DNA of 64,000 nucleotides, taken from the NCBI GenBank assembly GCA_019188255.1, contig JAETXT010000006.1, positions 3,596,001 through 3,660,000 on the forward strand, read 5' to 3'. Below the pieces are notes generated by a model. It had not been told where the DNA came from, searched no databases, and worked only from the letters and a program-made list of their open reading frames with translations. Every line of letters starts with the position of its first letter. Position 1 is the first letter of the stretch. Positions 34,908-46,238 of the stretch are shown here, in pieces. This DNA comes from Verticillium longisporum. Its lineage: Eukaryota > Ascomycota > Sordariomycetes > Glomerellales > Plectosphaerellaceae. The position numbers and the translations under genes were made by a program.

Positions 34908-37456
34908 TCACCACATTCCCTTTCTCTGCTTCTGCAGCGTCTCAAACACCTGCGCCTGCCCACTTTTGGTCGTCTTGCTCAGACGCACACCCGCCTGGCT
35001 CGCCGCGGGCACTTCGGTCGCGTTCTGCTCGGGTCAATCACTGCATCGTTGCCTTGCCTTGCAGCCCACCTCACGAGGAACCCACCTTGGAGATCAGAGA
35101 ACGACCGATCTGGACCGTGTCGTCAATGCCTCGCTGGCGCTGCCAGAACCTGTTCGCTTGTCAGCACTGCCCGTCCTCGGGGCGTTCCATAGACTCACAT
35201 CTCGTCTGAACCGCCACTTCCACGAACCGAAGCCCTGCGGGCCTCGTCCTCCAGCGTCTCGCGCGTGATCTTGTCGCTCTTGGCGATGCCCGGGTTCGCC
35301 GCCTTGTCGTCAACAGCCTGGTGCAGGTTCTCCTCGAGAAGCCTCTTCTTCATGAGGTACCGCTCCTTGCGCTCCCTCTGCAGGCCGGGGCTCTCGAGTT
35401 TGGTCATGACGAAGCGGACGGCCATCTGCACGACGAGGTAAAAGTGTTCGGCGAGGAAGACGCTGAGGAGCACAGCCACGGCGTTGATGTCCGATCGCGC
35501 GCCGGCCGGCCCGTCAGGGTTCTTGCCGCTGCACAGCGAGACGATGCCGGCGCTGGTCAGGGTGCCGAGCCACGACAGGAAACCAATCGCATCGAGCCAC
35601 GGGCCGATCGAGTCGGCGCGCCACGGGATGGGACGCCTGCTGCTGATGGCAATCTTGACGGCGTCAGACCGCAGCTCGACCCAGTTGTTGATCAGGAAAC
35701 AGCACGCCGTCAGGGGCCAGGCGACGGAGAAGAGCGACAGGTAGCCGAACTGGATGACCATCTCGCGGTAATCGTCCGTCACGTTATACGTGGGCAGAAG
35801 AACCTCGCTGCGGACGCGTGCGAGAAAGTCAGCCTCCTCGGGAACATCGGGGACCTGGGGGCCGGCACTGCTGCTCGAAATCTTGGCCTGAACTTCCTTG
35901 GCCTCGTCGAGGACCTTGCGCTTGACGTAGGGGAGGACAGTCTCGGTCAAGAAATTGACGACCTGGGCCGTCACGGTGAAGTAGAACATCTGGTTGCTGA
36001 TGCGGGCCGGGTTGATGACGAACTCCTGGGTGGAGAACTTGTCGCTGGGCGCGATCTTTTGGGCCGCGGCACGCCAAAAGTCGAGGTATGGCAGGAGCAG
36101 GTTGCCAAAGGGGATGTAGATGAAGGCCGTGAAGAACAGGGCCATGTACGACGTGAGGAAGTTCAGGACGAACTGCTTCTGGACGAGGGCGGCGTGATGG
36201 GCGTCGATCGTCTCGTAGTTTTCCATCTGCGTGAGGCGCTCGGCGAACTTGAGCAGAACAGTGCTAAAGGTGGGCGTCATGACGACGAGAATGACGGTGG
36301 GAAGGAAGGCCTGGCACGGGTCAGCCGTCGAGTGAGGGAGAGGGCGCAGGCTGGCACGTGAGGAGCAGGCTGGTACGTGAGGAGCAGGCTGGCACGTGAG
36401 GAGCAGGCTGGTATGTGAGGAGCAGGCTGGTACGTGAGGGAATGCAAGACGCGAGAGACGCACCAGATATTGCTTGAATGGGCCGTTGTAGACCTCGTTG
36501 ATGAAGATCTCGAGCGAGTTGCACGTCACGATGAGGGTGCCCAGCACCAGGATGCAGGCGACGGCAAAGGGAATCTGCAGGAGCTGGGTCTGTAGGCGCC
36601 TGAAGGGCGAGTAGACCTTGACGGGCTCGCCGGTGACGGGGTCCTCGGCCTCGTGCTCAAACTCGAACTGCGGGCGCGGGGTCTGGATCTTGGAGACGCC
36701 GCGGACCCCCCACTGGACGGCCAGATCGATTTCCTTCCTTTTCCAAAACTCGAAAAAGACGACCGACCACAGACAGCTTGCGAGGGCGTAGGACCACGAG
36801 GACTGGCCGAGCAGCAGCCAGGCGGAGAAGCCGGCGGCGGCGGGGAAGACGAGAAAGGTGAAGTAGGACTGGGTGAAGGCGAAGTACAAGGCGACGTTCT
36901 CGCCAAAGGTGTTGCGGATGCCGTCGAGGTCGTCGTCGTCAATGGTGTACTTTGTGCTCATCTTCTGGATGAGCTTGCGGTTGAAGTCGTGGTTGTGCAA
37001 GGGGAAGAGGCCGGCGACGTGCTTCCAGGCGCCTGTGCCGGGCGTGATGCCGGCGCCGCCCTCGTTGCGGGGCTTCGTCATGAGGAGGTAGACGAGACGC
37101 AGACGCTCGGCCTCGGTCACGGGTTCGCTCTTGAGGGTGGCGGAGAGCTCCTGGTCGGGGCCGACGGTACGGGCGCCATGAAGCCAGTCACCGAGGCGTG
37201 AGCGGTAGATCTGGTCGGTCAAGACCTTGTCGGAGGCGATCTTGACGAAAATAAGCAGGGCGTCGGCGTCGCCGGGGCGCACCTCGGTGGTCAGACCGAC
37301 GTTGACGAGGGCCTCGATGAGACGGACGTAGGCGGCCTCGGCCTCATGGCGGTCGGTCTGGGGGATCTGGTAGTGGATGACATAGTCGACGTTGTAGTTC
37401 GACCCGTAGCCGGGCTGCAGACTCCGGCTGCTATAGAGATTCTGGAGGGAGGCCAT
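34908..37456 (-). CDS. TMEM16/anoctamin lipid scramblase (Ist2-like)
   Basis: Ten-TM calcium-activated phospholipid scramblase family; close homologue of the structurally characterised Nectria scramblase nhTMEM16. Exons 37456-36464, 36310-35199, 35149-35086 and 35024-34908 give 761 residues. Matching blocks include VIHYQIP, RLGDWLHGAR, MALFFTAFIYIPFG, NPARISNQMFYF and NNWVELRSDA, which carries calcium-site acidic residues, and the C-terminal SDKITRE. Exon 3 encodes the conserved MFWQRQRG helix expected after it. The last exon is less certain; reading through would end the protein at 35071. Intron 36311-36463 has an open frame of 51 codons made of a 19-bp tandem repeat, but skipping it restores the conserved KQYL|AFLPT junction. 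Confidence 0.9.
36347..36441. repeat. 19-bp tandem repeat, 5 copies, inside a scramblase intron
   Basis: Units of the form CAGGCTGGYACGTGAGGAG start at 36347, 36366, 36385, 36404 and 36423. On the coding strand each unit supplies a CCAG that could serve as a decoy splice acceptor. Confidence 0.95.
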
Positions 37457-38225
37457 CTCGTTCGGTGGGCGGCAGAGTAGGGTGGGAGAGCAAGTACGAG
37501 AGGGCTAAGGGGCAGAGGTCGAGTGAGGCGAGAGGACGAAGTTTTGGAATGGTGCACCCCAGGGAGCGCGAAGCACGAGCCGGCAATGTCTCGCAGCAGC
37601 AAAGAAAGTCACCGGAAGCTTGGCAGCGCACAGAAAACTAATGACGAGGCAGCTCTGGCTGACCAAGGTTGCGTGAGGCAAGGTTGCGTGAGGCAAGGTT
37701 GCTTGAGGTAAAGTAGGTAAGGTAGAGGTAGCTTGCGGTTGTTGGCAGATTTCGCTGGTTCGCTGGTGAAACGGGTCCGGATTCTGGCTGCGTGTCAACG
37801 TCATTTCGGGAAACAAGCTCAGCTGGATGGCCCCTGCCGCGGATCGCTGGGTGGGGGCGATGATGTGACGGCAAGCGGGGAGGGGGAGGGGGGTAGCTTC
37901 CCAGCTTCCCTCCCCTGTTGCGCTGAGCTCTGCCTTCCCTTGGTCCTCCTTGGTGTCACGGTGCCACACCTGTCAGGTCCACCTTGGTGGGGCGTCGAGG
38001 CGCTGTCTTAGCTAAGCGTGGCTGGGTCCTGTTTCCAGGGAGCTTGGGCCCTCTTTCGTCACTCCTTGACATGTGTCTGTCTGTCGTCTGTCATACGAGA
38101 GCCCCTCAACACCAAGGCAACCATCATCAGCTCGCTGTCAGCCAACTCATCGGCGTCCCCATCCACGAGGTACCATCCGCAGATACTGTATCGACACGCT
38201 TCCTCGCAGCGAGAACAAGACACAG
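37457..38225. other. Divergent intergenic region
   Basis: Promoters of the scramblase (-) and metallophosphoesterase (+). A 15-bp triplicate (CAAGGTTGCGTGAGG, 37664-37708) lies about 210 bases before the scramblase start. No gene recognised. Confidence 0.5.
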
Positions 38226-39208
38226 ATGGCCATCCTTCAGAGGCTGGGCCTCCGCCGGCGCAGCAGATTCGACCCTCAAACGCCCCTCGATGCCTTCCTC
38301 GACTCACCACTGCAGACGCTCATCTCTGCCCTGTACGCCCTCCTGCTGACGCTCCGCGGCCGCCCGTACGCGCCGCCAACGCACAATGCCATCCGCGTCG
38401 TCTGTCTCGCCGACACGCACGACCTCTTCCCCGCCGACCCCGTGCCCGAGGGCGACCTCCTCATCCACGCCGGCGACCTCTCCACCCCAGGCACGGCGGC
38501 GGCGCTGCAGGCGCAGATTGACTTTCTCGCGGCCCAGCCGCACACGCACAAGGTGCTCGTCGCCGGCAACCACGACGCCTACTTTGACCCGAACGCGCGC
38601 TCGCTCGCCGACCGCACCTTCCGCACGCCCCTCGACCTCAAGGGCGTCCACTACCTCCAGCACGAGGCCCTGACGCTGACCTTTGCCGCGCGCGGCGGCC
38701 GCCGCCTGCGCCTCTACGGCGCCCCCGACGTTCCGCGCTGCGGGCCCGCCGACTTTGCCTTTCAGTACGATGCCGCCGCGCCCCCTGGCAGGGCGCCGTC
38801 CCCGCCGACACGGACGTCCTCATCACCCACACGCCGCCCTTTGCCCACCGCGACCTGCGCCTCGGCTGTCCCGCGCTGCTGGCCGAGCTGTGGCGCGTGC
38901 GCCCGCGCCTGCACGTCTTCGGCCACGTGCACTTTGGCCACGGCCGCGAGGCCGCCCACTACGACGGCGCGCAGGCCGCCTACGAGTCGCTCGTCGCGCG
39001 CAGGGGCGGGCCCCTGCGCGATCTGCTGCCGAGCGGCGCCTGGGTCGACGCCCTCAAGGTCGCCGCCTACGGGCTGCACGCCGTCGTCTTCAAGGTCTTG
39101 ATGCTCGGGCCCGGCGGCAACACGGGCGGCACGTGGCTTGTGAACGCCGGGCTCATGAAGGGGAACAGCGGCAAGCTCGGGAACCCGCCGCAGGTTGTCG
39201 TGTTGTAG
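38226..39208 (+). CDS. Calcineurin-like metallophosphoesterase with frameshift
   Basis: Binuclear-metal phosphoesterase of the fungal family related to human MPPED1/2. Read from 38226 the first frame gives LADTHD (metal site 1), GDLLIHAGDL and VAGNHD. A one-base shift in the C5 run at about 38781-38785 is needed to continue with ADTDVLITHTPP, LHVFGHVHFGHG (the GHxH ligand block) and LVNAG. The span of 983 nt is one short of 328 codons, so a single missing C would restore a 327-residue protein of normal family length. No intron of plausible size explains the shift. A sequencing error in a homopolymer is the simplest reading; a recent null allele is possible. An upstream start at 38073 is less likely. 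Confidence 0.85.
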
Positions 39209-39562
39209 GGCGGTTTCGACCTGCTTGTACGGGGCCGTGCCTATTTCTACTTGCTATATATGTACTTGTCAAACATCATGTGCAGAGGCATTACTCAGTA
39301 TCAATCATCGTCAATCATCACCGGCAGAGGCATGTAGTACGTGTGAATTATTCCGCCATGGGCCCCTAACCCCAATGCTAGTAAACGCGACATGATATCA
39401 TCAAAAGAGAAAGCCACACCGACAACAGAAAACCCCACCCCCAAAACGCCCGACAAATGAAATCCCTCCTGTAAATCAAAAACCCGCTGCTATGCAAGGT
39501 ATCGCTATTCATACACGTCCCGTCGCCTTTTTTTCCATCTCTCTACTTCTTCGTCTTGTCCA
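39209..39562. other. Convergent 3' intergenic region
   Basis: Short AT-richer spacer between the phosphoesterase (+) and the GH16 gene (-). No gene recognised. Confidence 0.4.
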
Positions 39563-41771
39563 TTACATCATCAGTCGGAACAGGGCGACCGCGACAGGCA
39601 CGCCAATGGCGACGCCGAGGCTCAGGCTGGGCGCCTCGTCGACCTGCACAAAGCCGGCCGTCGTGGCCTCGGGCAGGGCCGGCCACCAGAGGCCGGAGGG
39701 GGCGTGGCCCGTCGGCAGGGGCGCGCTCGCGGGCTGGATGGGCGGCGTGCCGATGGCGGGCGTGTGGGTGACGGAGACGACGCGCGTGCGGGTGACGGGG
39801 ATGGTGAGCGTCACCTCGTTCTGGCCGTCGGGCCCGCAGGCGTCGCAGACCTCGACAAAGGTCTTGTAGGTCGGCTTGTCGTCGGCGCAGCCGCAGAGCG
39901 GGGCGCGGAGCTCGGTCGTGATGAGCTGCGCCGGGTTCGTCGGGCACACGGTCACGTAGGTCATGGTGGTCATGGTCTCGGTCGTGGCGCTTGCCTTTGC
40001 GTTGGCGTTGGCGTTGGCATTCGCGTGGGTGTTGGCGATGGCGTCGGCGTGGGTGTTGGCGTCGGCGTGGGTGTTGGCGTTGGCGTTGACATGGGCGTTG
40101 GCGTTGACATGGGCGTTGGCGTGGCCGCCCGCGCCCATGGCCGGCGCCGGCGCCGGCGTGTCGTTCGATCCGCCGACGGCGCCGTAGAGGCTGACGAGGA
40201 AGCTGGAGGGGAGCGCGCGCTTGGCGCCGCGCGTGGGCCGGGTGCCGCCGCAGAAGGAGCGGGCATCGCCGGGGCAGGGAATGCTGCACTCGGCGCGGCT
40301 GGCGATGGCACGCGTCTCGCCGTCGAGCGAAGCGGCGCAGAGGCACGAGTCGTCGTGGACAGCGGCGTAGCGACTGCCGGCGCAGAGGGCGACGCACATC
40401 TTGGGCGTCATGGCGGCCGACGTCTGCTTCAGCTGGAAGGTGGGGAAGCTGCTGGTCGAGGCGAAGCAGCCGAGGAAGGCATAGGGGCCGATGGCAGCTG
40501 GGTCGCGCGCCGGGACGATGGGATCGGTCGCAGGGCTCTGTGGGCCAGCAGCAGTGGGCGCCCGGGACGAGGCGGACGGAGAAGGCTTGACGCCGGGCGG
40601 CTTGACGCCGGGAGGGAAGACGCCGGGAGGGAAGACGCCGGCAGGAATGCTGGTGGGCACAGGGAGTTTCGCGACGACAGCAGACGTGACGGCGGTGCCG
40701 TTGTGGCCGGTGGGGAAGACGGTGACGAAGATGGTCGACGTCGTCTCCATGGTGGTCGTCGTCGTGGGCTCCACAACAGAGAGCGAGGAGGCGCCGGTGC
40801 CGGGGCTGCCGAGCTCAAAGACGTCGACGTAGTTGACCTCCCAGTACGCATTGGCATAGGCTTGCGGGTTGCTGGACACGTAGTCGATGCAGGTCGGCGC
40901 GAGATCGCCGCACTGGCCGTTCTGCCACTCGACGCCGGCATAGTCGCCGCAGAAGTTGGTCTGGATGACAATGCTCATGTTCGCAAAGTGCTTCTTCGTG
41001 TCGCAGCTGTTGCCGCCAAAGAGCGCCGAGGGGAGACCCCAGGTCTCGGGCGTGGGTTTCTTGCTGATGATGTCGGCGGGGATGTTCTGTCTCGACCAGT
41101 GCCAGATCTTGATGTCGTCCTCGGTCCACTCCATGGCGTACACGCCACCCCCCACGGCATTGAAGGCGTCGCCGTAGGTAGCGTGGCTCAGGGGGTCTGC
41201 GGCGTAGCCGCACCCCGCATTGTTGTTGTCGCCGGGAGAGAGACAGTCGGTCGTCGTGGGCTGGCCCAGCACCTGGCCAGCAGACTGCGGCAACGTGCAG
41301 CCTTTGGAGGTGTGTCCCGACATGAGGTTCCTCGTGGCGAGGTTGGCGCCTTCGATGATGTCAATCTCGCCGCTGTTGGGCCAGTCGGGCCCGTACATCC
41401 AGAAAGCCGGCCACAGACCGCAGACGGTGGGAGGCATGTGGGCAAAGTCACCAATGAACAGGCCATGGTTGTAGGCCTGCTTGCTCTCTAGGCGCACACT
41501 GGGGCGGCCCTCATCGATGGCGAATGTGTTGGTGTGGTCGACGCCAAGAATGATGGCTTCTGAGATGGGGTTGATTGAGTAGAGGCCCTGGCCCAGAGCG
41601 TCGGGTTCGCTTTGGTATCTGGGAAAACGGTCAGTGGGAGGGGTTCGATCACGGAGAAGGGACCAGCTAGACTCACCGGACGAAACCATTGGAGGGGTCA
41701 TTTCCATTGAACCAGTTGAATTCTGAGACGAAGGCGTCTCCAAAGTAGGAGTGTGATAGACTGTAGGCCAT
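39563..41771 (-). CDS. GH16 beta-glucanase with WSC domain and probable GPI tail
   Basis: Cell-wall glycoside hydrolase of family 16, endo-1,3(4)-beta-glucanase-like. Exons 41771-41677 and 41618-39563 give 716 residues. The catalytic motif GEIDIIEG places Glu116, Asp118 and Glu121. A Ser/Thr/Pro linker with PPGVKPPGV repeats leads to a WSC carbohydrate-binding domain (about residues 415-500, eight Cys, starting YAFLGCF). An Ala/Asn low-complexity segment and a hydrophobic C-terminal segment suited to GPI anchoring follow. The first exon begins within the catalytic fold (SYFGDAFVSEFNWF) and shows no signal peptide. A missing upstream exon, or an error at the G18 run 25 bases upstream, could hide it. 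Confidence 0.85.
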
Positions 41772-42464
41772 CGTATGTAGGTGCGATGTGCGTGTGGGGG
41801 GGGGGGGGGGGGGTTGGTTGGTGAGGTGATGGTTGCTATGATACAGAAGAGGAGTAATGAAGAAGGAGATGAGGTGCGGCCATGATATAGCAGACGACGA
41901 CGAGCAGTCGCTGGTCGTGTTCTATTCTGGACCACAAGTTGGAATGATGTCGTTGAGCGCGGGAATGGACTTTGGAGGCAAATCGGGCGGCTGGGCGAGG
42001 CCACCGGCATGTCGCCGACCAGGTGCCCAGGTGCCCAGGTGCCGAGGCGCGCCGAGACGACCGGCACGGGCGCCCCCCCCATGTCGCGTGGTAGACAAGA
42101 GCGCGTTGAGTGGTTTTAGAGTCGAACAATGCTCACAATGGGGGCGCCGGGGGGCCGCCGTCGTCAGGTTTGACGCGTGACGGGGGGACGAGGTGCATGC
42201 CAGGGAGAGGGGTGGCATTCCAGAGGTGATTCCCGCCACCACGGATCACCGCGGGTCACAGCAGACCATTGACGAAAATTCTCGAGAGCAGGGGGGTCTT
42301 CAAGGGAGAGAAGCAAACCGCTGAGTGCCATTCGCCGGCCGACCGGCCGACCGGCATGCGATGCCGACCATTGCTTCAGATGCCAACCATTGCCAGATGC
42401 ACGCCGGTGCCAGATGCCAACCATGGCCAGATGCACGCCGGTGCACAGCACCAGCACGACGCAT
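41772..42464. other. Intergenic region
   Basis: GH16 promoter and PEX12 3' end. Contains a 34-bp duplication (42377-42444) around CAGATGCCAACCAT. No gene recognised. Confidence 0.45.
41796..41813. repeat. Poly-G run (18 nt)
   Basis: G18 on the plus strand in the 5' leader of the GH16 gene. Its length is likely unreliable in the assembly. Confidence 0.9.
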
Positions 42465-43748
42465 CTAGACGATGATGCGCCTCAGGCCCTCGGTCCCTCC
42501 CAGCACGCGGCGACCAGTGACGGCACAACGGCCGGCGCCGCTCTCCCACCTGGCCTGCTTGTCCTCCATAAAGGCCTCCTGCTTGGGATGGGCGCCCTCG
42601 AGCCAGCGATGGATGCATGCGTAGCAGTAGACGAAGCCCGTCTGGCAGGCCGTCGGCGTGACGATCTCGCCGGCGCACACGGGGCACAGGGTCGTGTCTG
42701 CCGGCGCGGGGACGGTGTAGATGGGCAGCAGCGAGGGCGTGGCGATGGGGGCCGTCTCGGCGAGCGGCGCGTCGTCGACGTGGCTCTTTTCGGCGCCTTG
42801 GGGCTTCTCAGCGGGCGTCGCCGGCATGCCCGAGACGACGGGCGGCGGCAGGTCGAGGGCGTCGCCGGCCTTGCGCGACAGCTGCTTGGCAAAGTCGGAG
42901 GCGTGCCACCACTCGAGGAACTTGAGGGCGAAGATGCTGGCGGGCAGCAGGAGGGAGAGGCTCGAGAGCAGGCGGGCGCCGAGGGCGCGCGGGGCGAAGA
43001 AGGAGCGGATGCCGGGCGGGCCACCAGCGCCACCCTGGGCCGTCGTCTTGGCCGTCGTCGTCGTCAGGGCGTCGATGGCGCGGTAGTCGTCGGCGTTCAT
43101 GCGGCGCACGCGGGTGCCGATGAGCCACAGGAAGGGGTGGTGGTATTTGGAATTGTCGAACAGGTAGGCGAGGTGGAAGGCGAGCACGGCCAACTGGTAG
43201 GCGGCGTTGACGGAGGGGTAGAGGGTGCGCAGGAACCAGCGGTAGTGGTGCAGCAGGCGCTGCTTCGGCGTCGGGTTCTCGGGCATGCGGGTGTAGGCGG
43301 CGCCGAGCAGGGCGCGCGGGGCGTTGGCCTCGTGGGCGTCATCGAGCTTGCGCTTGAGATAGGGCAGGGCGACCATGACGGCGAGGTTCTTCCAGACGTC
43401 GGCGGTGCGCAGGCGCAGGGCGTCGCGGACGATGGCGGGAGCCGAGGCGTTGGCGCGGGGAATCTCGGCGTGGAGGGCCTTTTCCCGCTTGAGGCCGTAG
43501 AAGTGCTCGGTGAAGGAACCGCCGCGGGTGCGCAGGTAGTGGCGCTCGACGAGGAGCATCAGCAGGGCGTGGAGCTCATCGAACGAGTTGAGCACGCGCA
43601 GCAGGTAGCGGGGGTAGCGCTGGGTGGCGATGGTCAGGAGGTAGCGCAGGGTCGGCGGCAGCAGGCCGTTGAGCTGCTGTTCGGAGAGGAGCTCGAAGAG
43701 GGACGGCTTCTGCTCGTCGAAGGCCTGGAGGGGGGTCATGAACTCCAT
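42465..43748 (-). CDS. PEX12: Peroxin-12, RING subunit of the peroxisomal retrotranslocon
   Basis: Integral peroxisomal membrane protein that, with Pex2 and Pex10, forms the ubiquitin-ligase channel recycling the import receptor Pex5. Intronless, 427 residues, normal for fungi. The N-terminal Pex2/Pex12 domain starts at once ([20 protein letters not shown]), with hydrophobic helices near residues 170-200 and 255-285. The C-terminal RING is the incomplete Pex12 type: [16 protein letters not shown] and a final TGRRV, with fewer zinc ligands than a canonical RING. An antisense ORF of 502 codons covers the gene but is a composition artefact. Confidence 0.93.
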   Translation of the reverse strand: MEFMTPLQAFDEQKPSLFELLSEQQLNGLLPPTLRYLLTIATQRYPRYLLRVLNSFDELHALLMLLVERHYLRTRGGSFTEHFYGLKREKALHAEIPRANASAPAIVRDALRLRTADVWKNLAVMVALPYLKRKLDDAHEANAPRALLGAAYTRMPENPTPKQRLLHHYRWFLRTLYPSVNAAYQLAVLAFHLAYLFDNSKYHHPFLWLIGTRVRRMNADDYRAIDALTTTTAKTTAQGGAGGPPGIRSFFAPRALGARLLSSLSLLLPASIFALKFLEWWHASDFAKQLSRKAGDALDLPPPVVSGMPATPAEKPQGAEKSHVDDAPLAETAPIATPSLLPIYTVPAPADTTLCPVCAGEIVTPTACQTGFVYCYACIHRWLEGAHPKQEAFMEDKQARWESGAGRCAVTGRRVLGGTEGLRRIIV

Positions 43749-45222
43749 GGTCGGATGAGCTGGGGGAGCTGGGGGAGCTGGGGGAGCTGGTCGTCGGGTG
43801 TTGATTTTTTTCGCTCCCTACCTATGGAGGAGGCATTGGGTCGGATGCAACGGGGGTGGAAAGCGATAGGAATGCAGCAGAGGAGGCTGGAGTGGTGATG
43901 CTGTTGCTGGTGTTTCCTTCTGGCGATGCGTGCGAGGGCAGCTAGCGGTGGGTCTGGGATTTGGAGGCTTTGGAGGATTTGCCGAGGCAATTCCGGCACG
44001 TGGGTGCAGGTACCCAGCAGCCTAGCAAGCCCACCTTACGGTAGGTAGGTACCTTGGGGCCCAAAATGGCGAGGCTGGGGGCCCAAAATGGCGAGGCTGC
44101 GCTTACGTGACATGTGTCGGCACAATGGGCCTGTCTGCGGTGACTTGGTCTTGTGTTGCATCTGAAAGAGGTATTATGATGGCATTTGGTCGGATTCTGT
44201 TGAACCCCAACGAGCACTGTTGTTATGAGGACACAGCATGTGCCTGTTGTAGATGAAGCAACAAGTGCCTTGGGACTGGTCAATGGAAGTGAGGGTGCAA
44301 TCCATGACATTGTAGATGCATCCGTCAGAGACGCATTGTTCTTTTGGCCATTGTCTCTTTACCGCTAGCATCAGTCATTGTGACGGACAACCACCCAACT
44401 CAGACGAAATAGCAGGAAAAGCAGCAAAAGCAGTGTGGAAAGCCCTCACAGTCCACCTTGTTCATATGAAGAAACACAGTTCCGAGAAGAAACACAGTTC
44501 CGACTTGATGAATGATACCCTTCCCTAGATTCCATGTCAAAGAATCTCTTTCTACCTCGCATCACAGGTGCAACGCTGAAGAGAGTCACGGACATGCCCC
44601 ATGGAGGCTGGAGACATTGAATGTAACGGGCATCTAGCTCCATCACCTGGACAGCAACAGCCGAATGCATTGCGATGCATTGCGATGCATGCAATCCCAC
44701 CCTGCCAGTGCTTCCTTAGGTACACATGCTTGACAGGCAATGTACTCCCTCGACCCTGGCTCGATCCCCCAGCCGTACCGGCCCCACTAGACAGGGCTGC
44801 GGGTCCTTCCCCACGCCGAGCACTCGCCCTGACCTTGTCTTGACGAGCCTCGGCTGCGGCTTGAGGCCTCACGTCAGCCACGTCGTCGGCCTCTCACGTC
44901 TTCTCCTCCACCAGACAGACGTCTCCGTCTCCATGCAGAGCCCATGCAGAGAGATATCCACCCAGAGTTGACGACGCGCCCACCAGTCGTCCATTTGCTC
45001 CACCGTACCATCAGGGTAAGGCCTCTCCGTGGAAAAGCGCGCCGGTTGTCCGGCGAGGGCGACTGGCGCAGTCTACTCTGCACTGTTGTACCACAATACC
45101 CGAGCTGATAGGAGATGGACGCGACAAAGTTCAAACAAAACCTTCACCTTCGTCTCTGAAACCAAATCCCAACTGAAAAAAGAAACCGAAAAAAGAAGAA
45201 GAAGAAAAAAAGTACTCGCACA
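43749..45222. other. Intergenic region with short duplications
   Basis: Promoters of PEX12 (-) and the thioesterase (+). Contains a GGGGAGCT triplicate (about 43757-43785), a 22-bp duplication (44056-44099), a duplicated AAACACAGTTCCGA segment near 44470-44500 and a TGCATTGCGA triplicate near 44670. No gene recognised. Confidence 0.5.
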
Positions 45223-45811
45223 ATGCGTGAAAAGGAGCTCACGCCCGAGGAGCGCCTCATCGAGTGGATGGGCCTCATCGCAAGCTTCCCCGACACCAAG
45301 GGCGACACCAAGGGCAACCCCGTACGTTGACCTCTCCAAGCAACCATCATGACAACCCCTTGCCGTTCCTCCCTAACGCGCCCAGGACTGGATGAGCTCA
45401 ACCCACCCGCACCTGACCCTCCACTCGACGGCCATGCCCGGCACCTCGCCCGGCACCCAGCACCCGACGGCCACCTTTGCCTTCACCGTGCCCCCCTCGC
45501 ACGCCAACGGCCTCAACAACCTGCACGGCGGCGCCGCCGCCTCGCTCTTCGACTACACGACCTCGCTGTCCCTCGCCCTCGTCGCCCGCCCCGGCGCCTG
45601 GCAGCACCTCGGCGTCTCCCGCACCCTCAACGTCACCTACCTGCGCCCCGTCCCCGTCGGCACCGACGTCCTCGTCCAGTGCGAGGTCGTCGCCGCCGGC
45701 AAGGTCCTCAGCGCCCTGCGCGGCACCATCCGCCGCAAGAGCGACGGCGCCATCCTCGTCGTGTGCGAGCACCAAAAGTTCAACACGGACCCGCCCGCCG
45801 CCAAGATGTAG
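45223..45811 (+). CDS. Hotdog-fold acyl-CoA thioesterase (PaaI/ACOT13-like)
   Basis: Small 4HBT-family thioesterase of 174 residues. Exons 45223-45321 and 45386-45811 join in phase 0. The central helix motif NNLHGGAAASLFD, with the HGG signature, is present, followed by the beta strands HLGVSRTLNVTYLRPVPVGTDVLV typical of PaaI/ACOT13 proteins. Such enzymes hydrolyse acyl-CoA thioesters as homotetramers. The acyl group and compartment are unknown; no targeting signal is obvious. It converges on the F-box gene with only about 200 bases between stops. Confidence 0.85.
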
Positions 45812-46013
45812 CCGGCCATCGTGTCCCGCCGTTGATGCGGGTGCGGGCCATCGACGACGCGACCTGCCGATGACTGTCCGCTCACTTTCTGGAGTACATG
45901 TAGACCGCAGGTGTGAATGTGCAGACCATAAACCCGAGTTCAAAACCCGAGTCCAAAACCGGAGTCCATGTAGATATCTTTGAGCCGTGCTCCTCTATAG
46001 AACACAAAACACA

Positions 46014-46207
46014 TCATGATGCATGCCCGTTCGGCCCGTTGGGCGCATGAAAATCGTTGAACCGCGCAAGCTCGTCAGGGTCACCAGCCCCCTGCTGCTG
46101 CTGCTGCTGCTCTGCCGCGTCCGGCGTCGCGGCAGGCATAATCTCCATGGGCTGCAGGAGAAGGCCCACCTCCTCCTCGACCTCGGCATCGTCCACCTCG
46201 TCGGCTT

Positions 46208-46238
<31 letters not shown>

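Noticed and set aside
38765..38792. Intron explaining the metallophosphoesterase frameshift (GTACGA to GGCAG)
   Set aside because: It would be about 28 nt, well below the shortest introns seen in this window (about 47 nt).
39704..41491. Antisense ORF of 595 codons opposite the GH16 gene
   Set aside because: Composition artefact; repetitive Gly/Val/Arg translation with no domain, and the sense strand carries a conserved catalytic motif.
42390..43898. Antisense ORF of 502 codons opposite PEX12
   Set aside because: Same composition effect; PEX12 on the minus strand is unambiguous.
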